Positions 15,984-23,483 of a stretch of 64,000 bases of DNA are shown here, in pieces (positions within the stretch are counted from its first letter, which is position 1; each line of letters starts with the position of its first letter). The position numbers were made by a program, and so were the translations under genes. This DNA is from Nocardioides sp. (GTDB lineage Bacteria; Actinomycetota; Actinomycetes; Propionibacteriales; Nocardioidaceae). The notes beneath the pieces were generated by a model, which ran no database searches, was not told the origin of the DNA, and saw nothing but the letters and a program-made list of their open reading frames with translations. Location of the stretch: NCBI GenBank assembly GCA_002729525.1, contig PBYI01000056.1, positions 62,001-126,000 on the forward strand. The letters run 5' to 3'.

Positions 15984-16684
15984 CAGGCTGCGGCCTCCTT
16001 CCTCGGCACGTGCGGGCGGACGTCTCGGGCGACGTTCCAGCCGGTGAGGTTCTCCAGTTCGCGGTCCGCGCGTCCGGCGGCCTGCCAGCGGCGCAGTACG
16101 GCGGCCTTCTCGGCGCGGGTCGCGGTGAGGTGCCAGTCGCCCGACAGGATCCGGTCGACGACGACGGGGTCAGCTAGTCCGGCGCGGGCGACCATGAGGC
16201 GCGGGTTCTCGTCGGGGTCGTCAATGTTGGTCCACGCCAGTGGCGGCGGCCAGCCCTTCGCGGCCGCCATGGTGGCGGTGCGGCCAGCGGACGCGGCCGT
16301 GCAGCGGGTCATGGAGAGCCGCTCGTACAGGTCAGCCACAACGAGCGCGGTCTCGACCTGCACCCGGTCGTTGCGGAGCACCTTGTACAGCCACGACCGG
16401 GTGCGGCCGACCTCGCGGGACAGCTCGGCGGTCGACCAGCCGAGACGTGCGAGAGCCTGTGTGCGCCGGCGGGTTCCGAGCGCAGGCACCAGAGGGCGGC
16501 CCGCGCGCTGGCGTGACCGCCGGCGGTCGCGGGCGTGCGCGGCTCGACAGCAGGCCTCACGGCAGCCGGCGGCGTAGCCGGTATCGGTGCCGTGGCGGGG
16601 GTCGCCCGGGATCATCGGACCGCTGTGTCGGATCCGCTCAAGCCTGGCCCGAGCGTCTGGGTGCAGGGTCGGGCGGCGGCTCAC
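15983..16684 (-). CDS. HTH protein with N-terminal Cys-rich motif (paralogue 1)
   Basis: A protein of 233 residues. It opens with RHGTDTGYAAGCREACCRAA, a short Cys/His motif, then RRRTQALARLGWSTAELSREV with GRTRSWLYKVLRN, a helix-turn-helix. A second helical domain follows (DPVVVDRILSGDWHLTATRAE). The gene two positions upstream encodes a protein with the same order of elements, so the two are probably ancient duplicates. Such proteins are common in actinophages; a DNA-binding role is likely. The start is GTG at 16684 in a GTGA overlap. Confidence 0.65.
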   Translation of the reverse strand: MSRRPTLHPDARARLERIRHSGPMIPGDPRHGTDTGYAAGCREACCRAAHARDRRRSRQRAGRPLVPALGTRRRTQALARLGWSTAELSREVGRTRSWLYKVLRNDRVQVETALVVADLYERLSMTRCTAASAGRTATMAAAKGWPPPLAWTNIDDPDENPRLMVARAGLADPVVVDRILSGDWHLTATRAEKAAVLRRWQAAGRADRELENLTGWNVARDVRPHVPRKEAAA

Positions 16685-17124
16685 CGGACGTACCTCTGGA
16701 CGATGTCGGCGGTGATGTCGTCGACGGTCCACAGCCCGAGCTGTCCGCGGGCCGGGACCGGGCGGGCGAGGACCCGGGGCCGTGCGAGCTGCAGATGCAC
16801 GCCGCTCCGCTCGGCCCACGGCGAGCAGGGCGCACCGTGGTGGTCCGCGCAGTCGCGGTAGGTGTGGACGTCGACGAGGTCGACGACCCCGATGATCGCG
16901 CCGAAGTCCCATGCGATGCCGGCGCTGGGAGCCCCGTAGAACGGCACCGGAGCCCCGGTGATCTTCTCGACCGTCGCGACGGCCGTGGCGGGGGCAGGGT
17001 TCTGGCTCGCGTGGACCGCGACCGTGCCGCGGTACGACCCCAGTGTGCGGGACCGGTTCTCCACGTCCTTGCCGAGGGTGAGGATCGCGCCAGCCCAGGG
17101 CTGGCGCACTGAGATCGCCTTCAT
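16681..17124 (-). CDS. ASCH domain protein
   Basis: A protein of 147 residues beginning MKAISVRQPWAGAILTLGKD, then VENRSRTLGSYRGTVAVHAS. The QPWAxxI...KxxENR...YRG pattern is the hallmark of the ASCH superfamily, small PUA-like barrels that bind RNA or modified nucleotides. AIIGVVDLVDVHTYRDC and LGLWTVDDIT complete the barrel. Phage ASCH proteins are thought to act in RNA handling or in removing base modifications; it sits two genes from a cytosine methyltransferase. ATGA overlaps on both sides show coupling to the two HTH proteins. Confidence 0.8.
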   Translation of the reverse strand: MKAISVRQPWAGAILTLGKDVENRSRTLGSYRGTVAVHASQNPAPATAVATVEKITGAPVPFYGAPSAGIAWDFGAIIGVVDLVDVHTYRDCADHHGAPCSPWAERSGVHLQLARPRVLARPVPARGQLGLWTVDDITADIVQRYVR

Positions 17125-17942
17125 GCTGCGTAGTCCTCTCGGTCGTCAGGTGTCTCGAGTGGGCGGCCGGCGATGACTCGGCCGCCGAGGCGGCTGGGGG
17201 GCTGCCATCCGCGGCTGCGGGCGATGTGTCGTGCGCGGGTGGCGTAGGGGCTAGGCGGTGGGGGTGTGTCAGCGAGTTCGCCATAGAGGGCGTGCACGCG
17301 GCGGGCTGTGCCGGGACGAACCGGCCGTCCCCTGAGAAGACGCTCGATGTACGCGGTGTCCCAGCCAGTGCGGCGGGAAAGCTCGGACGTCCACCAGCCT
17401 GCGGCCACGAGCGCCCGAAGTCGTCGCGTGGTGGAGTCGCCGTTGACGGGGCGTCCGCCGTCGGCCGGGTCCCACGTCACAGCCAGGATTCGGGCCTCGG
17501 TGGTTCGGGCGATGCGGCGCGCGATCTCGCGTCGACCGGCGCTGCGGGTCTTTCCCACGGTCAGCCTGGTGAGCATCGACCGATCGACGCCCGAGATCTG
17601 CGCGATCCGGAGCAGGCTCATGCCCTGCCCGACGAGCCCCTGCACGTGGGCTCGCGCGGGGGCAGCGTCGACCAGATTGGAGCGGCCGTAGGCGCGCGCC
17701 CTTACTCGGGTCGCTTCTGCGTCCGCGGTGGCGGTCCGGCAGGGCTCGCAGCGACACCCGCAGTGGGTGTACGCCGCCGCGGTGCCGTGCTCGTGACGGG
17801 CCGTGTGTTCACAGACCTTGGGGGACCAGTCGCGGTCGCAGGAGTGGAGCCGCCGTGCCTTCTCGGCGTACCCGAGAGTGGGATAGGAGCCGGACCAGCC
17901 GCAGGGACAGGTCAACCGGTGTGGACGAGCGAGACCGGTCAC
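17121..17942 (-). CDS. HTH protein with N-terminal Cys-rich motif (paralogue 2)
   Basis: A protein of 273 residues. An N-terminal Cys pair (LTCPCGWSGSYP) precedes RHEHGTAAAYTHCGCRCEPCR, the same HGT...C-x-C-x2-C element as in the downstream HTH gene. Two helix-turn-helix regions follow: GLVGQGMSLLRIAQISGVDR and LVAAGWWTSELSRRTGWDT. The C-terminus (ARHIARSRGWQPPSRLGGR) is basic. It is longer than its paralogue by an extra N-terminal Cys motif and a second HTH. Start GTG at 17942, in a GTGA overlap with the methyltransferase stop. Confidence 0.65.
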   Translation of the reverse strand: MTGLARPHRLTCPCGWSGSYPTLGYAEKARRLHSCDRDWSPKVCEHTARHEHGTAAAYTHCGCRCEPCRTATADAEATRVRARAYGRSNLVDAAPARAHVQGLVGQGMSLLRIAQISGVDRSMLTRLTVGKTRSAGRREIARRIARTTEARILAVTWDPADGGRPVNGDSTTRRLRALVAAGWWTSELSRRTGWDTAYIERLLRGRPVRPGTARRVHALYGELADTPPPPSPYATRARHIARSRGWQPPSRLGGRVIAGRPLETPDDREDYAA

Positions 17943-19678
17943 GAGTGACCACCTCCGAGAGACGCGGCGACGGCGGCGATGAGGTCGCGGGCGGCGGGTG
18001 GGGTGACGGCGTTGCCGGCGAGCTTCACGCGTTCGCGGCGGGTCCCGGCCCAGTGGTAGTCGGCGGGGAACGCCATGCCGGCGGCGACCTCGTGGGGCTC
18101 GAGCATCCGGAACAGGCAGTCGTCGACCTGGGCCTCGGCGGCGGCGATGTCGCCGGGAGTGATGAGGGACTGATGGCCGGTGGTGGTGAGGGTGCGGTAC
18201 GGCTCGGTGGCGGGGGTGAGCATCTCGGCGCCGTCGCCGCGGCTGGTGTTGTGCCGCTGGATCAGAGCGTGTCGGTCGACGGTGGTGACGGTCCCGAGGG
18301 GCTCCGTCGCCGGCTTCGCGGTCTTCGAGGAGCCGTAGTAGGGCATCACGAGGCCGTGGTGGTTGCCGGACGCCGTGAACGTCGCTGCGGGCTGGTCGAC
18401 CGGGCGGGCGGTCGAGCCGCCGCCGCGGAGCTCGGCGATGAACGGCGGTGGCGCGATGACCGCCTTGCTCGTGTCGTTGGCCGTCAGCGTGCTGATCGGC
18501 TCGTCGAGGGGGCGGGTCCGGTAGTCGAAGCGCCGCTCGAGTATGAACGGCTGGTGAACGACGGCGGTGGTCTCGCGGGTCGTCATGGTGCGGTGCGGTT
18601 CAGCGGCGGAACGGGCGACCTCGTTCCAGGTGCCACCAGCCGGGACGCACAGCGCCTTGCTCGCGGTGGTGTGCAGGGCGCGTAGGGCGTCGAGTGTGGA
18701 CCAGGCGCGGTAGTACCCGTTCGGGTCACCGTGGGCGGGGTGCTTGGGGTCGGCGGCGTCGTAGGTGTTCCCGGCCGCCTCGAGCTGCAGCGGGCCCCAG
18801 TAGCGCGCGATCCCAGCAGCGATCCGGCGGCGCGTCTTGTCGGCCAAGGGCTTGACCCGGTCCCCGATGCGGGTGCCGGCCAGAGTCCAGTCGATCGCTG
18901 CCGCGGCCGGAAGGTAGCCGGGCTCGACTGCGGTCCCGCACGGGCCGTGGAGGTAGACGTACTGCGACCGGTACTTCCCCACGGTGCGGCCGTTCTTCCA
19001 GACCTGCTGCGCCTCGACGACCGACCCGCAGGCCGGGCACCACGCGAGCGGGCGGAGGACGGCGTCGATGTCGGGGGCGGTGTTCCCGCGCAGCCAGCAC
19101 ACGATGTACAGCCGGTCGCGGGACTGCGGGGCGGGGTCGCCGAGCGCCTGAGCGTGCATGCTGTTCAGCGACACCACGCGGTGGTCGTAGCCGAGGTTCG
19201 TGAGGCTCTTGCGCCACAACGCCCACGCCTCGGCGTACTTCGGGTTCGTGGCGATGTCGACGACGTTCTCGATGACCATCGCGGCGTAGCGGTGGTGCTC
19301 GGCGAACCGGAGCACGTCGAACATCAGCAGTCGGGACCGCTGCACGATCGCGGTCTCGGGGTCCTCGTCGACGAGATCGGGGTCGAGCAGCGACAGCAGG
19401 TCGGCCTCGACCGACACGGTGGCGTACTTCCCGCCGGAGGCCTGCGACCACTTCGTGCACTCGGGGGACGCCCAGAGGATGTCGGTGCGGGGGAAGTAGC
19501 GGGGGTCCTCCTCGTGGAGGTCGACCGCGGCATGGTCGGCGTCGGGGTGGTTCTGGTTGTGGACGTCGACGGCGAGCTTCCAGTGGTTCGCGGCCATCCG
19601 GATCTCCACACCGGGCACGGCGATCGCGCCGGTCGAGGAGCCCCCTCCACCGCAGAACAGGTCCGTGATGGTCAACAT
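17939..19678 (-). CDS. DNA (cytosine-5-)-methyltransferase
   Basis: A protein of 579 residues. Motif I is TDLFCGGGGSSTGA (residues 5-18), which binds S-adenosylmethionine. Motif IV is WASPECTKWSQA, with the catalytic Cys at residue 74; the usual PPC is SPEC here. Motif VI is AMVIENVVDIATN and motif VIII is QSRDRLYIVCWL. The variable region has an added Cys cluster (CPACGSVVEAQQ, then GPCG) that may bind zinc. The C-terminal motifs close with AGMAFPADYHWAGTR and VKLAGNAVTPPAARDLI. It probably protects phage DNA against restriction; no partner endonuclease gene is visible next to it. Confidence 0.9.
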   Translation of the reverse strand: MLTITDLFCGGGGSSTGAIAVPGVEIRMAANHWKLAVDVHNQNHPDADHAAVDLHEEDPRYFPRTDILWASPECTKWSQASGGKYATVSVEADLLSLLDPDLVDEDPETAIVQRSRLLMFDVLRFAEHHRYAAMVIENVVDIATNPKYAEAWALWRKSLTNLGYDHRVVSLNSMHAQALGDPAPQSRDRLYIVCWLRGNTAPDIDAVLRPLAWCPACGSVVEAQQVWKNGRTVGKYRSQYVYLHGPCGTAVEPGYLPAAAAIDWTLAGTRIGDRVKPLADKTRRRIAAGIARYWGPLQLEAAGNTYDAADPKHPAHGDPNGYYRAWSTLDALRALHTTASKALCVPAGGTWNEVARSAAEPHRTMTTRETTAVVHQPFILERRFDYRTRPLDEPISTLTANDTSKAVIAPPPFIAELRGGGSTARPVDQPAATFTASGNHHGLVMPYYGSSKTAKPATEPLGTVTTVDRHALIQRHNTSRGDGAEMLTPATEPYRTLTTTGHQSLITPGDIAAAEAQVDDCLFRMLEPHEVAAGMAFPADYHWAGTRRERVKLAGNAVTPPAARDLIAAVAASLGGGHS

Positions 19679-19681
19679 CAG

Positions 19682-19870
19682 CTAGCACCGCCCCTCGTCC
19701 GAGCCGTGCAAACCGGGCGGTTCTGGCAGGGTTGACAGCCGCAGCGGCCCCCACTTCTTCTCGACGTGCTCGCGGGGAAACGGGGCGGTCTCGGGGGTGT
19801 GCATGAGGCCGTCGTCTCCCATCCGCCAGACGTCGCCCTGACGGTCGACCCACGTTTGCTCGTCAGCCAC
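19682..19870 (-). CDS. Hypothetical phage protein, 62 residues
   Basis: A short protein reading VADEQTWVDRQGDVWRMGDD, then GLMHTPETAPFPREHVEKKW and GPLRLSTLPE. The W-D-x-G-D-x-W-x4-D-G-x-M pattern looks like a small beta sheet seen in many actinophage proteins with WxDxxGdvW openings. The start is GTG at 19870, eight bases inside the preceding gene, behind AGGAGGCCGACC. Function unknown. Confidence 0.5.
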   Translation of the reverse strand: MADEQTWVDRQGDVWRMGDDGLMHTPETAPFPREHVEKKWGPLRLSTLPEPPGLHGSDEGRC

Positions 19871-20132
19871 GGTCGGCCTCCTGGGTGGTCGAGGCTGGCG
19901 GCTCCGGCTCAGCGACTCTCGGGAACAGGCGCTCCACGAGGACCGCTGCCTGATGCTGGGCGTGCACCTTGTAGTCAGCCTCGGTCTCCACGAAGTACTG
20001 GTCGTCGCAGGTGCACTCGACCCACTGGATCTCACCGAAGTCGCCGTCGCATTGAAACGATGGCTGGTGGTCCAGCAGCAGGTCGGCGATGAGGTGTCGC
20101 ATCTCCGAGTCATCGGTCTTCTGCTCGTCCAT
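19863..20132 (-). CDS. Hypothetical phage protein, 89 residues
   Basis: A protein of 89 residues: MDEQKTDDSEMRHLIADLLL, then SFQCDGDFGEIQWVECTCDD and ADYKVHAQHQAAVLVERL. The CDG...CTCDD segment has three Cys, and the HAQHQAAVL helix follows, a layout common in actinobacterial small proteins where an H-x2-H-QA(A) helix carries metal ligands. Its tail STTQEADRG contains the ribosome binding site of the next gene and belongs to a set of repeated gene junctions. Confidence 0.5.
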   Translation of the reverse strand: MDEQKTDDSEMRHLIADLLLDHQPSFQCDGDFGEIQWVECTCDDQYFVETEADYKVHAQHQAAVLVERLFPRVAEPEPPASTTQEADRG

Positions 20133-20572
20133 CACGAGCCCTCCTGGTCGGTCGAGACGGGCGTGTCGTGCAGTGGGTCGGGCCGACCATCACCGATCCA
20201 GCGCTCGAACCCGCGCACGCCGAGCGGGTTGCGGGGCTTGTCGCCATAGGCCGAGTTCGCCTCAGTCTGGCGCTGAAACTGGAAGTCGACGGGCAGGCCG
20301 GTGAGGCTTGCGAGGTGGCGGCTCACCATGAAGCCCAGCAGTTGCCACTCGGCGTCGGTCAGGCGGTCGTACTGCTCGTCGCGGAGGATGAGGCGCACGT
20401 CCACGTCACGGTAGGTGGGCCGCTCGATCGCTGACCCGACGAGGTACGGACCGAAGTCCGGGAACACCTCGCGGAGTGGCTTGCACGCCTCGTCGAGCGC
20501 CCACAACTCGGGGCGGGTGAAGTACCCGGTCATCTTGAACTCGCGCGCTACATCGGCCGTCTGCTCGTCCAT
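20132..20572 (-). CDS. Nucleotidyltransferase-like phage protein
   Basis: A protein of 146 residues. The core is PYLVGSAIERPTYRDVDVRL, followed after about 30 residues by LPVDFQFQRQTEAN. A Gly-Ser, an Asp-x-Asp about ten residues on, and a third Asp on a later strand form the active site of the pol-beta-type nucleotidyltransferase fold. This is a minimal version, without an obvious second domain. Possible roles are modification of a host or phage molecule, or a MNT-like toxin-antitoxin function; no HEPN partner is evident next to it. Its N-terminal MDEQ and C-terminal STDQEGS belong to repeated junctions. Confidence 0.6.
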   Translation of the reverse strand: MDEQTADVAREFKMTGYFTRPELWALDEACKPLREVFPDFGPYLVGSAIERPTYRDVDVRLILRDEQYDRLTDAEWQLLGFMVSRHLASLTGLPVDFQFQRQTEANSAYGDKPRNPLGVRGFERWIGDGRPDPLHDTPVSTDQEGS

Positions 20573-21093
20573 CACGAACCCTCCTGGTCGGTCGAGGCGG
20601 GTGTGTTGGGCGTCTGGCAGTCCTCGCCGCGACGTCGCCAGGTGTGCCATTCCTCGACGTGCTCGACCGTGACGCCCGCGTTGGCAAGACGACAGGCGCG
20701 CGCCCGCGTCGTCCCTGAGGCGGGCAAGCCGTGCGCCGCGAGCGCATGGCGCAGCGTTGTGCCGTTCTGCTCCGAAAGTCGCAAGGGTTGGGTGATGTCT
20801 CGTGCGCTCCAGAGCGAGATGAAGCGGCCATCACGGCGCACCCAGGACGCCAACTCCACCGGCACGAACTCGATGTGTCCGGGCAACCTCGGCGGCACTA
20901 TCTCGGTCTCTTGCCCGTCCATCGGACGGATAGAGGGGTTCGCGCGCTCAGAGGCCGAGATGGACCGGGGGGCTCGGGCGCGCTTCTGGCAGACGCCATC
21001 GTTGGAGCAAACGTACTGCTCACGGCCATCGTCGTCCGGCCGATATCCTCGCTCACCCCACCGCCCACATCGGGCGCAGCAGCGAACGGTCAT
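20572..21093 (-). CDS. Hypothetical phage protein with N-terminal zinc-ribbon motif
   Basis: A protein of 173 residues. The N-terminus reads MTVRCCARCGRWGERGYRPD, then EQYVCSNDGVCQKRAR, giving a C-C-x2-C ... C-x5-C zinc ribbon. The middle has IEFVPVELASWVRRDGRF, and the end has RACRLANAGVTVEHVEEWHTW. Its tail TPASTDQEGS is almost identical to the tail of the next gene, TPVSTDQEGS. The start ATG at 21093 follows AAGGAGGCCGACCG, encoded in the tail of the upstream gene. Function unknown. Confidence 0.55.
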   Translation of the reverse strand: MTVRCCARCGRWGERGYRPDDDGREQYVCSNDGVCQKRARAPRSISASERANPSIRPMDGQETEIVPPRLPGHIEFVPVELASWVRRDGRFISLWSARDITQPLRLSEQNGTTLRHALAAHGLPASGTTRARACRLANAGVTVEHVEEWHTWRRRGEDCQTPNTPASTDQEGS

Positions 21094-21719
21094 CGGTCGG
21101 CCTCCTTGGTGGTTGAGCGGGCGACTATCTGCGCCACGTGGGCGGGGTGGTCCGACCCGCACCAGCCGCACATGCACGTGTCGTAGACGCGACCACGTTC
21201 GCGTAGCCGGTGAATGTTCTCGGCCAGAGGGCGGACGCTCAGTCCCCGCGACTCGACGGCGATCTGCGCCCACCAGTCGAACTGCTCTCGTGCGTGCTCC
21301 CACGGCGCGGAACCGGGAGTCGGCGCAGGGGTGAAGTGCTGACGCATCGCCAGGAAGTCGTCCCACGGGCTGCCGTCCTCGAAGTTGATGCACCACCCGG
21401 CGACACAGCAGTCGCACGTCTCACAGGCGCCCTCCGAGCAGTGCTCGTGCGACACGAGATCGGACGCTTGCTTCGGTCGGTCAGGCATGGTCGTCCTCGT
21501 CGTGTCGCACGCGGGCGGAAGGTGTGACGGCAGCAGCGCCGTGAACGCGGGGTACAACTCGCGCCACTGCTCGTGCGCCTCACGCTCGGCCGCGTCGTAC
21601 TCGGCGTCGGTGATCTCGCGGCGCAGCTCGAACACCTGGTCGATGTGGCTGTCGACGTAGGCCTGGCGGAAGCGCACGACGTCGTCGACGAGCGCGGCTC
21701 GGGTCGGCTGCTCAGCCAT
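21090..21719 (-). CDS. Cys-rich hypothetical phage protein, 209 residues
   Basis: The N-terminal 75 residues are a charged helix pair (FELRREITDAEYDAAEREAH). Then come clusters CSEGACETCDCCVAGWC and, near the end, VYDTCMCGWCGSDHPAHVA. At least nine Cys with His could bind two zinc ions. An in-frame ATG follows residue 77, so a shorter version starting MPDRPKQ is possible. The gene overlaps the upstream J-domain-like gene by eight bases. The tail STTKEADR is part of the repeated gene junctions. Confidence 0.5.
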   Translation of the reverse strand: MAEQPTRAALVDDVVRFRQAYVDSHIDQVFELRREITDAEYDAAEREAHEQWRELYPAFTALLPSHLPPACDTTRTTMPDRPKQASDLVSHEHCSEGACETCDCCVAGWCINFEDGSPWDDFLAMRQHFTPAPTPGSAPWEHAREQFDWWAQIAVESRGLSVRPLAENIHRLRERGRVYDTCMCGWCGSDHPAHVAQIVARSTTKEADR

Positions 21720-22335
21720 GGCCGACCACCTCCGCGAGGTGCTGCACGCGCTCCCACTGCGACGTCATGCCGCCGTTCACGTCCGGGTGGGAGACGCGGC
21801 GGGCGGCGCGCACGACCTGCGCGAGCGTCCCGTTGGCCGGCACGCCGGCGATGTCGCGCAGCTCGGCCTCAGCGTCGATCGACGACGTGCCGCGCTGCTC
21901 GAGCGCGAGGAAGCCGGTGTACTGCTGGCCAGAGTCGGAGACGCCGTACCGGTCGACAGCGCGCAGCGCTTCGAGGGTGAGCCCGATCGCGCGGAGGTTG
22001 TGGTGCCAGCCCTGGGTGCCGGACGGGGACGAGTAGCCGACCGCGTTGAAAGCGTCGGAGCGCCACGACACAGCCCCGTGGTCGGAGTCGAAGGCCAGCA
22101 CGACCGCGTCGGAGGCGAGCCGAGCGCCGGCGCGGAGACGTCCGTCGAGCCGGAGCTGCGACTCGGTGCAGTCGGCCTGGAGCACGACGTTGCGGGCGTG
22201 GAGGTGGCGCAGCTCGCGGGCGAGCAGGTCGGCGGTCTTCGACCAGCCCGCTGTGTACGGCGAGCGGGTGCGCTTCGACTCCGGTCGCATCCAGGTGCGG
22301 TCCTCGATCGGCCGCAGCGCGTAGGTGAAGGTCAT
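21712..22335 (-). CDS. Phage protein with C-terminal J-domain-like motif
   Basis: A protein of 207 residues. The first two thirds are a mixed domain with RTWMRPESKRTRSPYTAGWS, VVLQADCTESQLRLDGRLR and VVLAFDSDHGAVSWRSDAF. The last 55 residues, LRDIAGVPANGTLAQVVRAA then RRVSHPDVNGG, contain an HPD tripeptide between two helices, the signature of DnaJ-type J domains that stimulate Hsp70 ATPases. It might recruit host DnaK for replication. The start ATG at 22335 follows GGAGGACCCCCG and overlaps the upstream stop by ATGA. Confidence 0.55.
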   Translation of the reverse strand: MTFTYALRPIEDRTWMRPESKRTRSPYTAGWSKTADLLARELRHLHARNVVLQADCTESQLRLDGRLRAGARLASDAVVLAFDSDHGAVSWRSDAFNAVGYSSPSGTQGWHHNLRAIGLTLEALRAVDRYGVSDSGQQYTGFLALEQRGTSSIDAEAELRDIAGVPANGTLAQVVRAARRVSHPDVNGGMTSQWERVQHLAEVVGHG

Positions 22336-22472
22336 CGGGGGTCCTCCTGGAGGTCCGGGGCGTCGACGAACCAGCCGGCCACCAGGTCCCACACCGGGGA
22401 GAGCAGCGCAGCGGCGACGACGCTCGGCGGGCCTGCGACCGCGACCCAGACGGCCACCTCGTGGGCGGTCAT
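22332..22472 (-). CDS. Small single-pass membrane protein, 46 residues
   Basis: A short protein: MTAHEVAVWVAVAGPPSVVA, then AALLSPVWDLVAGWFVDAP. A hydrophobic stretch of about 30 residues interrupted by PP suggests one membrane segment or a hairpin. ATGA overlaps on both sides support real translation. Small membrane proteins in phage early regions often act in superinfection exclusion or host interference, but nothing specific is seen. Confidence 0.45.
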   Translation of the reverse strand: MTAHEVAVWVAVAGPPSVVAAALLSPVWDLVAGWFVDAPDLQEDPR

Positions 22473-22765
22473 GCGGCGGCCCTCCGGCGTGCGCGCTGCA
22501 CGTGGCCGACGCTGAGGCAGTCGGTGCACGTGACGTGGTCGTAGTGCGGCGTCGCAAAGCCGGTCTCGGCCGGGCATAGGCGGGTGCCGTCGAGGAGCGT
22601 TGCGTGGGTGGCGGTGGCGTCGACCGCGCGGTGCTGCTCGTCGTGGAGGTGCTGGTCGCTGGGGAACACCCGGGCCCGGCAGCGGGCGCACCGCGGCCCC
22701 AGGAGCCGGTCGAGGAGTCGTACCCACCAGCTGGTGATGACGACGGCGACAGCGCGGCGGGTCAT
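22469..22765 (-). CDS. Zinc-ribbon phage protein, 98 residues
   Basis: A protein of 98 residues with a hydrophobic start (AVAVVITSWWVRLLDRLLG), then PRCARCRARVFPSDQHLHDE and later HVTCTDCLSVGHVQRAR. Two CxxC pairs about 50 residues apart with nearby His make a zinc ribbon likely. The N-terminal hydrophobic stretch could be a membrane-associated helix. Coupled to both neighbours by ATGA. Function unknown. Confidence 0.5.
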   Translation of the reverse strand: MTRRAVAVVITSWWVRLLDRLLGPRCARCRARVFPSDQHLHDEQHRAVDATATHATLLDGTRLCPAETGFATPHYDHVTCTDCLSVGHVQRARRRAAA

Positions 22766-23025
22766 CGGTCGCCCGCCTCATCGTCGAGTCCGTGGATCGC
22801 ACGGAGCGCCTGCTCGGAAGTGCGATTCGCGGCGTCGAGCGCGAGGAACTCGCGAGCGTCGGGGCCGCAGGTCGGGTGGGCGTTGATGTCGGCGAGCTCG
22901 AGCGCGAGCGGCATGCGCGCCTTGCAGATGACGCAGGGCTTGCCGAGGCGGTCGGTGGTGTAGAACCGGCGGCCGCGCCGGAGGCGCTCGTCTTTCGCGG
23001 ATCGCGCCTCGACCCAGGTGGTCAT
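22762..23025 (-). CDS. Zinc-ribbon phage protein, 87 residues
   Basis: A protein of 87 residues: MTTWVEARSAKDERLRRGRR, then KPCVICKARMPLALELADIN and AHPTCGPDAREFLALDAANR. The CVIC pair with HPTC gives a probable zinc site. The two parts resemble a degenerate HNH or recombination-endonuclease fold without catalytic residues. The start ATG at 23025 overlaps the upstream stop by ATGA. No function assigned. Confidence 0.5.
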   Translation of the reverse strand: MTTWVEARSAKDERLRRGRRFYTTDRLGKPCVICKARMPLALELADINAHPTCGPDAREFLALDAANRTSEQALRAIHGLDDEAGDR

Positions 23026-23483
23026 GCCGCGGCTCCCTGCTCGCGGGGGTCGCCGACCCAGCGGCGGAGTCGGCACGCCTTGTTCGTGTTCCCGCGGGAC
23101 CCGGTCCCTGTGATCGGCACGAAGGTGTCGGTGTTCTCGAGGTAGCCGCCGCGACCGGTGGCGGTCGACCAGAGCGCGGAGAACTGGCGCGACGGGATGT
23201 CGAGGTTGCCGTGCGCGTCGAGCAGCTTCGCGCGGACCAGGGACGGGTCGACGTCACCGCCGTGGTCACAGGCGACCTGACGGCACGCCTCACGGAACCG
23301 GTCACGCGGGTCGACCGCGAGCGGGGTCCACTCGTCCGCGATGAGCGCCAGCAGATCGGGCTCCTCGACCTCGCCGACGCCGAGGACCGTGCCCGTGGCC
23401 TGCGGGAAGACAGCCCCCCGGCTGCCGCCCGCAGGCCCGGTGCCGGCGACCGGGCGCATCTTACCCAAGGGCTGCCCGGTCAC
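23022..23483 (-). CDS. Hypothetical phage protein, 153 residues
   Basis: A protein of 153 residues. The N-terminal 40 residues are Gly-rich. The core reads LLALIADEWTPLAVDPRDRF, then REACRQVACDHGGDVDPSLV, and RRWVGDPREQGAAA ends it. A helix with W-T-x3-D-P-R-D-R-F is found in several actinophage early proteins. The start is probably GTG at 23483. No function can be assigned. Confidence 0.5.
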   Translation of the reverse strand: MTGQPLGKMRPVAGTGPAGGSRGAVFPQATGTVLGVGEVEEPDLLALIADEWTPLAVDPRDRFREACRQVACDHGGDVDPSLVRAKLLDAHGNLDIPSRQFSALWSTATGRGGYLENTDTFVPITGTGSRGNTNKACRLRRWVGDPREQGAAA

